From: a bacterium
Lineage (GTDB): Bacteria; JAHJDO01
Assembly (NCBI GenBank): GCA_030611945.1
Contig: JAUWOV010000091.1
Span: forward strand, 1 to 6,308
Reading direction: 5' to 3'
DNA length: 6,308 bases
A program made the position numbers and the translations under genes. This document shows, piece by piece, positions 1 to 4,771 of this stretch (position 1 is the first letter of the stretch; the number at the start of each line of letters is the position of its first letter). Under the pieces are notes generated by a model. The model ran no database searches. It had not been told where the DNA came from and was given only the letters and a program-made list of their open reading frames with translations.

Positions 1-1440
1 ATATATAATTTAGATGTAGTCGTAATACCTCCAAACAAAGTCCTTAAGAGAACTAATTATCCGGATGTTATTTACAAAACAGAAAGAGAGAAATTTGAGG
101 CTATAGTAGGTGAGATCAAGGAGCTTTATAAGCTTGGAAGACCTGTGCTTGTGGGTACAATATCTATAGAAAAGTCAGAAGTTCTGGATCAGATGCTTAG
201 GAAAGAAGGGATTCCTCATGAGGTCTTAAATGCCAAATACCATGAAAAAGAGGCAAAGATAATAGAGAGAGCAGGTCAGGAAAAATCTGTGACAATAGCA
301 ACGAACATGGCTGGCAGAGGAACTGATATTGTTTTGGGAGATGGCATAGCGGATCGCGGAGGGCTGCATATATTAGGCACAGAACGTCATGAGGCAAGAC
401 GTATAGATAATCAGCTTCGCGGACGGGCAGGCAGACAGGGAGATCCGGGCTCTTCAAGGTTTTATTTGTCTTTTGATGACGACCTTATGCGAATTTTTGG
501 TTCTGACAGAATCAAGGGGCTTATGGAAAGAATGGGCATGCCTGACGGGCAGCCAATAGAACATAGAATGGTAACAAAAGCAATAGAGAATGCTCAAAAG
601 AGAGTTGAAGGCCGCAATTTTGACATACGTAAAGACCTGCTCAAGTATGATGATGTAATGAATAAACAAAGAGAGGTAATTTATCAGCAAAGAGACATGG
701 TGCTGGAAGGTAAAAATTTAGAAGATTATGTATCTGATATGATAAACGAGATTGTAGAGAAAAGACTTTCTATATATACCCCAAAAGACATTCATCCTGA
801 GGAATGGGATTTGGACGGGCTTTCAGCATGGCTTAGACAGAGCGCAGGTATCTCTTTTAATAGGGATGAAATAGATCCTGTAATAATAGAATATCAGGAG
901 TTGAAGAACTCCTTGGTTAGCAGGATTAAGGCGGCTTATAAAGCTAAGAAGAGCGCAATTATACCTCAGGCTGAGCAGGCAATAATGCTGCATGTAATAG
1001 ATACAAAATGGAAGGATCTCCTCTATGCTATGGATACTCTTAGAGAAGGTATAGGTTATCAGGCTTACGGACAGAAGGATCCCCTTGTTGAATATAAAAG
1101 GGAAGGATTCAATATGTTCTACGAGATGATTGAGAGCATAGAAGAAGAAATCGTTGAGTATGTTTTGAATGTTCAGGTTGGAGATGAACCAATTCATATG
1201 AAAGAAGTTTTTGATGCTTCATCTCAACATCTTAGCCATGAACAGGCAAAGGATATGAGACATCTCAGTATGCAGCAGGCTAAAGATCGCCAGAGGCAGC
1301 AGGAGATGCATGCAAATCAACCTGAGGGAGAAGTTCCAAGTGAGCCATACAAGAGAGAAGGGAAAAAGGTAGGGCGTAATGACCTCTGTCCATGTGGAAG
1401 TGGGAAAAAATATAAGAAGTGTTGTGGGGCAAATGTGTAA
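1..1440 (+). CDS. secA: SecA preprotein translocase ATPase, C-terminal part (5' end outside window)
   Basis: SecA is the cytoplasmic ATPase motor that pushes unfolded preproteins through the SecYEG channel. The reading frame is open from base 1 and gives 479 residues, roughly the C-terminal half of a usual 800-1000 residue SecA. It begins at the linker into the second nucleotide-binding domain (RTNYPD near residue 18). Helicase motif V (TNMAGRGTDI) is at about 101-110 and motif VI (QLRGRAGRQGDPG) at about 138-150. The helical scaffold follows (KYDDVMNKQREVIY, about 215-228), then the helical wing. The two-helix finger is at about 326-363, with tip tyrosine context QAYGQKDP. The basic C-terminal linker ends in a zinc-binding SEC-C motif with Cys463, Cys465, Cys474 and Cys475. 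In the SecA family this motif contacts SecB or the ribosome. All motifs in view are intact. The stop overlaps the next gene by 8 bases. Confidence 0.98.
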   Translation: MYNLDVVVIPPNKVLKRTNYPDVIYKTEREKFEAIVGEIKELYKLGRPVLVGTISIEKSEVLDQMLRKEGIPHEVLNAKYHEKEAKIIERAGQEKSVTIATNMAGRGTDIVLGDGIADRGGLHILGTERHEARRIDNQLRGRAGRQGDPGSSRFYLSFDDDLMRIFGSDRIKGLMERMGMPDGQPIEHRMVTKAIENAQKRVEGRNFDIRKDLLKYDDVMNKQREVIYQQRDMVLEGKNLEDYVSDMINEIVEKRLSIYTPKDIHPEEWDLDGLSAWLRQSAGISFNRDEIDPVIIEYQELKNSLVSRIKAAYKAKKSAIIPQAEQAIMLHVIDTKWKDLLYAMDTLREGIGYQAYGQKDPLVEYKREGFNMFYEMIESIEEEIVEYVLNVQVGDEPIHMKEVFDASSQHLSHEQAKDMRHLSMQQAKDRQRQQEMHANQPEGEVPSEPYKREGKKVGRNDLCPCGSGKKYKKCCGANV

Positions 1441-2080
1441 CAAAGAATTACTGGATATAGTTAAACTTATGAAACAATATCTATCTGAACAGGAGGTAGA
1501 GATTAAGAGTGATGTAGAAAAAAAAGGCGGAAAAACTCTCTTGCAGTTAAAAGAGAGAATAAAGAACTGTCAAAAGTGTCCGCTTGCAAAAACAAGAACT
1601 CATCTGGTTTTTGGCGCTGGAGATGAGCATGCAAAGCTTATGTTTGTGGGAGAAGCTCCCGGAAGAGACGAGGATCTGCAGGGTGAACCATTTGTTGGTA
1701 AAGCAGGACAGCTTTTAACGAAAATAATAAATTCAATAGGGCTTAAAAGAAGCGATGTTTATATAGCAAATATCCTTAAATGCAGACCCCCTGGGAATAG
1801 AAATCCTGAACCCTATGAAATTGCTATGTGTCAAGGATATTTATTGGAACAGATAAGCATAATAAAGCCAAAAATTATTTGCGCTTTAGGTAAGTTTGCT
1901 ACGCAAACTCTTCTCAATAGCCAACAGCCTATTTCTCAACTTAGGGGAAGATTTTTTGAATACAGAAATACAAAATTAATTCCTACGTTTCATCCTGCTT
2001 ACTTATTGTATAACCCAAACGACAAAAGGCTCGTCTGGCAGGATATGAAGAAAATTAAAGCAGAGTATGAGAAGACATAG
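1433..2080 (+). CDS. Family 4 uracil-DNA glycosylase (4Fe-4S type)
   Basis: This enzyme removes uracil from DNA, the first step of base-excision repair after cytosine deamination. The 215-residue product has the family 4 hallmarks. The catalytic/uracil-pocket motif GEAPGRDED is at 73-81 and continues to [12 protein letters not shown] at 84-95. The second active-site motif HPAYLL is at 187-192. Four cysteines fit the iron-sulfur ligands: Cys46 and Cys49 (CxxC), Cys117 and Cys133 (Cx15C). The [10 protein letters not shown] stretch at 116-125 is also typical. The N-terminal 40 residues are charged and variable, as is common in bacterial members. I chose the ATG inside the end of secA. It gives an 8-base overlap (ATGTGTAA), has a modest G-rich stretch (GTGGGG) just upstream, and makes a normal-length protein. 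The frame is open further upstream to 1379, but that part is secA in another frame. Coupled translation with secA is inferred. The family was once annotated as phage SPO1 DNA polymerase-related. Confidence 0.95.
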   Translation: MCNKELLDIVKLMKQYLSEQEVEIKSDVEKKGGKTLLQLKERIKNCQKCPLAKTRTHLVFGAGDEHAKLMFVGEAPGRDEDLQGEPFVGKAGQLLTKIINSIGLKRSDVYIANILKCRPPGNRNPEPYEIAMCQGYLLEQISIIKPKIICALGKFATQTLLNSQQPISQLRGRFFEYRNTKLIPTFHPAYLLYNPNDKRLVWQDMKKIKAEYEKT

Positions 2081-2476
2081 CTATTTCTGATACGTTCCAA
2101 TAGGGCCTTTTCGTTCAAATCTGTTAATGTAATAGAACATGTTTATAGCTTCTTTGGCTTCTTGAGATATATTCAGGAATTTTGCTCCTATATCATATAC
2201 ATCACTATTAATTTTTTTGGAGTGAGTTACTTCTGCATTAACTGTAAAGAATTTTCCTAATTTTGGCATTTTTATTTTAAGTAAAAGTTTTATGCCTTTT
2301 GGAATATTTTCATCTGTTTCAAATTGTATGCCTCCTCCGCTAAGATCTCGCGCAACAGTTTTTTTAACTATTTTTTCTTTTGCAATACTGTAGACTTTCT
2401 CATATTCTATAGGAACGGATATATGAAATCTGACATCACGCCGTGATCTTTCACTTAGTGTTTTCGGGTTAGGCAT
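2081..2476 (-). CDS. Single-domain PilZ protein, probable c-di-GMP receptor
   Basis: A 131-residue protein that is essentially one PilZ domain. The two c-di-GMP-binding signatures are present and correctly spaced: RxxxR at residues 12-16 (RRDVR, followed by F17) and DxSxxG at 44-49 (DLSGGG, followed by IQF). The later beta-strand motif YDIGAKF is also typical. In the family such proteins change conformation on binding c-di-GMP and act on motility, polysaccharide export or transcription; the target here cannot be read from the sequence. The frame is open 8 residues further, to an ATG at 2500. I prefer the ATG ending at 2476 because GAGGAG lies 10 bases upstream of it, while the outer start has no ribosome site. 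No signal peptide or membrane segment is visible. The gene is convergent with the glycosylase gene, with abutting stop codons. Confidence 0.9.
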   Translation of the reverse strand: MPNPKTLSERSRRDVRFHISVPIEYEKVYSIAKEKIVKKTVARDLSGGGIQFETDENIPKGIKLLLKIKMPKLGKFFTVNAEVTHSKKINSDVYDIGAKFLNISQEAKEAINMFYYINRFERKGPIGTYQK

Positions 2477-2486
2477 ACTAAAACTA

Positions 2487-2492
2487 CTCCTC
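2487..2492 (-). promoter_or_regulatory. Ribosome binding site deciding the PilZ gene start
   Basis: On the minus strand GAGGAG stands 10 bases before the ATG at 2476. It lies inside the longer open frame that begins at 2500, so it favours the shorter protein. Confidence 0.6.
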
Positions 2493-2509
2493 ATCTTCAT
2501 AAAGCAATA

Positions 2510-2555
2510 AAAGGGACAGACAAATCACATATCCTGTGGCTTACTCTGTCCCTTT
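2510..2555 (-). terminator. GGGACAG-type palindrome, probable terminator of the small membrane protein gene
   Basis: A perfect 11-bp inverted repeat: AAAGGGACAGA (2510-2520) pairs with TCTGTCCCTTT (2545-2555). The loop is 24 bases and holds a second small pairing, CACA (2526-2529) with TGTG (2535-2538). On the minus strand the hairpin begins 16 bases after the stop codon at 2572. The second arm ends CCCTTTTATT, so it could act as a factor-independent terminator, although the U tract is short and interrupted. On the plus strand it ends CCCTTTAACT, which is poorer. Such GGGACAG palindromes also resemble REP-like dispersed repeats, so it may be a repeat copy recruited as a terminator. It sits between this gene and the PilZ gene. 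Confidence 0.6.
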
Positions 2556-2571
2556 AACTATTTAAAGATTT

Positions 2572-2832
2572 TTATTCGCTCTTCTCTTCTTCCTTTTTCT
2601 CTTCTGCTTTCACTTCCTCAGCAGCTGGTTTTTCTTTCTCTTCCTCTTTCTCTTTTTTAGCCGCAGCATCATCTTTAATAGAACTGATACCAGCAGCAAC
2701 AGCAGCTATACCGCCAAGAACTAATATTGCCGGCACAGTAGCAGCAAGCCCCTTTAGAAAAAGCAGCCACCATACTTTTAACCCAACAGCTCCAAGGACT
2801 ATAGCAGCTATTCCTCCAATTAAACTCCACAT
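2572..2832 (-). CDS. Small two-helix membrane protein with Lys/Glu-rich tail, function unknown
   Basis: An 86-residue protein that I do not recognise as a named family. Residues 3-24 and about 28-50 are hydrophobic, Gly/Ala-rich and likely to span the membrane as a hairpin, joined by a short turn with WW and one Lys. Both helices carry the same GGIAA segment (residues 6-10 and 40-44) and small-xxx-small spacing, which suits tight helix packing or oligomer formation. Residues 53-86 are almost only Lys, Glu and Ala (10 Lys, 13 Glu, 2 Asp), probably a flexible or helical cytoplasmic tail. The gene looks real: a perfect Shine-Dalgarno sequence precedes it, coding composition matches a membrane protein, and a hairpin follows the stop. 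It lies 90 bases downstream of fhs on the same strand but has its own candidate promoter. A role in membrane stress or scaffolding would be a guess. Confidence 0.8.
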   Translation of the reverse strand: MWSLIGGIAAIVLGAVGLKVWWLLFLKGLAATVPAILVLGGIAAVAAGISSIKDDAAAKKEKEEEKEKPAAEEVKAEEKKEEEKSE

Positions 2833-2840
2833 ATCTCTAC

Positions 2841-2848
2841 ACCTCCTT
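2841..2848 (-). promoter_or_regulatory. Perfect Shine-Dalgarno sequence of the small membrane protein gene
   Basis: The minus strand reads AAGGAGGT, fully complementary to the 16S rRNA tail, with 8 bases to the ATG at 2832. It is the strongest ribosome site in the window and suggests high translation of this small protein. Confidence 0.85.
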
Positions 2849-2877
2849 CCAAAATTAATTTTTTAAACGTTTATCCA

Positions 2878-2905
2878 ATTCTAATTAAGTTTTTTAAAAA
2901 TACAA
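2878..2905 (-). promoter_or_regulatory. Candidate promoter for the small membrane protein gene
   Basis: On the minus strand TTGTAT (2905-2900) and TAGAAT (2883-2878) are separated by 16 bases. The -10 matches consensus at 5 of 6 positions, the -35 only at 3 of 6. The stretch is very AT-rich, so chance matches are likely. The palindrome TAAACGTTTA (2864-2873) lies just downstream and could be an operator. Confidence 0.3.
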
Positions 2906-2922
2906 GTCCTTTTTTCAAATTA

Positions 2923-4617
2923 TTAAAACAATCCAACAGTTTTTCCTGTACTGTCAATATCCACCTTTGTGCCGGCAGGTGTGGTCGGAAGTCCAGGCAT
3001 GGTTCTCATGTCTCCAAGCAGAGGATAGAGAAATCCTGCGCCTGCGGATAGTCTGATATCCTTTATTGGTACTATGAAATTTTTGGGTCTTCCCTTTAAT
3101 TTCGGATCATGAGAAAGCGAAAGGTGTGTCTTTGCCATACAAATAGGAAGTTTATCAAGCCCATTTTCTTCATACATGCGGATCTTCTTTCTGACCACAG
3201 GAGAAATATCTATACCATCGGCTCCGTAAATCTTTTTCGCAATGATAGTCATCTTCTCTTCTATAGACTGTTCCACATCATACAAGAATTTGAATTCACT
3301 TGGCTTTTCAGCAGCTTCAACAACCTTTTCTGCAAGCTCCTCCCCTCCTTTGCCTCCGTCAGCCCATACAGTACTCTCAACTGCATCTTCTGCGCCAGCC
3401 CTTTTAGCTATATTTCTTATTAATTCTATTTCTTTATCCGTATCAGTTGTGAATCTGTTTACAGCAACTACCACAGGGATGCCGAATAGCTTCATATTCT
3501 CAATATGTTTCTTTAGATTACATGCACCACGTTCCACAGCATCCAGATTTTCCTTGATCAATCCCTCGCTCAGCGGTTTTCCTGCAACAACCGTAAAATC
3601 TCCACTATGCATCTTAAGCGCCCTAACGGTGCATACTATTACAGCTGCATCAGGAACTAGTTTGCTGTAACGGCATTTGATGTTAAGAAACTTTTCTGCT
3701 CCGCAATCCGCTCCAAATCCACTCTCTGTTACAACATAATCAGCGAGTTTAAGCCCTATTTTATCAGCAAGTATAGAACTGTTGCCATGCGCAATATTTG
3801 CAAATGGACCAGCATGCACAAATACAGGCGTATTCTCCAGTGTCTGCATTAAAGTCGGCTTTATAGCGTCTTTCATCAGAACAGTCATTGCGCCTGCGCA
3901 TTTAAGATCTTCAGCTGTTACAGGCTTCGCGTCTCCCGTGTAACCAATTATTATTTTCCCCAATCTCTTTCTTAAATCTTTCAAGCCTGTTGTTAAAGCA
4001 AGGATTGCCATAACTTCTGAAGCTACGGTTATATCAAAACCTGTTTCTCTGGGAACTCCATCTATCTTGCCGCCCAGACCTATTACAATGTTTCTCAGAG
4101 CTCTATCGCTGATATCAACAACACGACGCCATGTAATACTAAACGGATCTATATTCAACGGATTTTTTTTCTGAAGAGAGTTATCAATAAAAGCTGCAAG
4201 AAGATTGTGAGCCACTCCTACAGCATGTATGTCGCCTGTAAGATGAAGATTGAAATCCTCCATAGGTACAACCTGTGAATACCCTCCACCTGCTGCGCCA
4301 CCCTTAATTCCGAATGTCGGCCCCATTGAAGACTGTCTTATTGCAGTAATTGTCTTTTTGCCTATTCTATTGAGCGCCATACTCAGTCCGATAGTTGTAA
4401 CAGTTTTGCCTTCACCAAGAGGAGTGGGAGTAATGGCTGTTACATCAATATATTTACCATTTGGCTGTGTATGCAGTCTATCTTGAACTCCAAGAACAAC
4501 TTTTGCCTTGTACTTACCATACAATTCCAGTTCATCTTCTTTTAAACCAATATCTTTAGCAATCTCCTGAATTGGTTTAAGTTCTGCAGCTTGCGCAATC
4601 TCCAGATCTGTCATCAT
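2923..4617 (-). CDS. fhs: Formate-tetrahydrofolate ligase (10-formyl-THF synthetase)
   Basis: This cytoplasmic enzyme makes 10-formyltetrahydrofolate from formate, THF and ATP. It feeds purine and formyl-Met synthesis, or the methyl branch of the Wood-Ljungdahl pathway. The 564-residue product is close to the usual bacterial length (about 557). The P-loop TPLGEGKT is at 65-72. The formyl-phosphate/folate region RQSSMGPTFGIKGG starts near 94, and PMEDFNLHLTGD is at 118-129. The C-terminal region (490-564) contains MAKTHLSLSHDP and TMPGLP and ends in GLF. I chose the ATG at 4617 because AAGGAG lies 8 bases upstream and the protein then begins like other family members (TDLEIAQAAELKPI). The frame is open 18 residues further, to a TTG at 4671. 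Several signature blocks match the FTHFS domain of eukaryotic MTHFD1 better than the Moorella type (see findings). No folD or other C1 gene is in view, so the pathway role is open. Confidence 0.97.
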   Translation of the reverse strand: MMTDLEIAQAAELKPIQEIAKDIGLKEDELELYGKYKAKVVLGVQDRLHTQPNGKYIDVTAITPTPLGEGKTVTTIGLSMALNRIGKKTITAIRQSSMGPTFGIKGGAAGGGYSQVVPMEDFNLHLTGDIHAVGVAHNLLAAFIDNSLQKKNPLNIDPFSITWRRVVDISDRALRNIVIGLGGKIDGVPRETGFDITVASEVMAILALTTGLKDLRKRLGKIIIGYTGDAKPVTAEDLKCAGAMTVLMKDAIKPTLMQTLENTPVFVHAGPFANIAHGNSSILADKIGLKLADYVVTESGFGADCGAEKFLNIKCRYSKLVPDAAVIVCTVRALKMHSGDFTVVAGKPLSEGLIKENLDAVERGACNLKKHIENMKLFGIPVVVAVNRFTTDTDKEIELIRNIAKRAGAEDAVESTVWADGGKGGEELAEKVVEAAEKPSEFKFLYDVEQSIEEKMTIIAKKIYGADGIDISPVVRKKIRMYEENGLDKLPICMAKTHLSLSHDPKLKGRPKNFIVPIKDIRLSAGAGFLYPLLGDMRTMPGLPTTPAGTKVDIDSTGKTVGLF

Positions 4618-4625
4618 AGCTAATA

Positions 4626-4631
4626 CTCCTT
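4626..4631 (-). promoter_or_regulatory. Ribosome binding site deciding the fhs start
   Basis: The minus strand has AAGGAG 8 bases before the ATG at 4617, with a second in-frame ATG directly after it. It is inside the longer open frame, so it argues against the upstream TTG and ATG codons. Confidence 0.75.
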
Positions 4632-4671
4632 TTTGAGAGAGTATATCTTTAAACATAATCATATTTCTCAA

Positions 4672-4677
4672 ATTATA
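4672..4677 (-). promoter_or_regulatory. Candidate -10 box of the fhs promoter
   Basis: A perfect TATAAT on the minus strand in the context GGCAATATAAT (4682-4672). The predicted start of transcription is near 4665, giving a leader of about 48 bases before the fhs ATG. No good -35 hexamer is present; the 17-base position holds CAAGAT. This suggests an activated promoter, or a chance match in AT-rich DNA. The box mirrors the one for the permease. Confidence 0.45.
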
Positions 4678-4739
4678 TTGCCTTAATTTGTAATATCTTG
4701 CGTTTTCCTAAAAGTTCTCGCAATTATGAGATTTGGCAG

Positions 4740-4745
4740 TATAAT
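4740..4745 (+). promoter_or_regulatory. Candidate -10 box of the permease promoter
   Basis: A perfect TATAAT in the context GGCAGTATAAT (4735-4745). The 17-base upstream position holds CTCGCA, a weak -35. Transcription would begin around 4751-4753, only a few bases before the ATG at 4755. The mRNA would be nearly leaderless, in line with the lack of a Shine-Dalgarno sequence there. Confidence 0.45.
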
Positions 4746-4746
4746 A

Positions 4747-4771
4747 TGATTATTATGTCTCATAATAATCA
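4747..4771. promoter_or_regulatory. Perfect dyad over the permease start codon, possible operator
   Basis: An 11-base arm TGATTATTATG (4747-4757), a 3-base spacer TCT, and the exact reverse complement CATAATAATCA (4761-4771). The arm contains the ATG at 4755-4757. The dyad starts two bases after the -10 box, a good place for a repressor. If a longer transcript exists, it would form a hairpin that hides the start codon. Confidence 0.5.

Noticed and set aside
823-1197. Minus-strand open frame of 124 codons inside secA
   Set aside because: Antisense to well-conserved SecA scaffold and finger regions; its composition is a mirror of that coding frame and it has no recognisable motif.
2874-2922. 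Factor-independent terminator right after fhs
   Set aside because: Only A/T-rich pairings without a GC-containing stem are present, so read-through into the small protein gene is possible.
3242-3670. Plus-strand open frame of 142 codons inside fhs
   Set aside because: It lies opposite intact conserved Fhs sequence; the Ser/Ala-rich product is a shadow of the fhs frame.
4618-4671. An N-terminal extension of Fhs starting at TTG 4671 or ATG 4662
   Set aside because: No ribosome site precedes these codons, the extra residues do not resemble family N termini, and AAGGAG within this stretch serves the ATG at 4617.
4618-4680. Folate (THF) riboswitch in the fhs leader
   Set aside because: The predicted leader is only about 48 bases and no suitable pairing pattern is visible.
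4735-4755. Sigma-54 type -24/-12 promoter, because TGGCAG precedes the permease
   Set aside because: The GC of the -12 element is missing on both the plus and the mirrored minus site.
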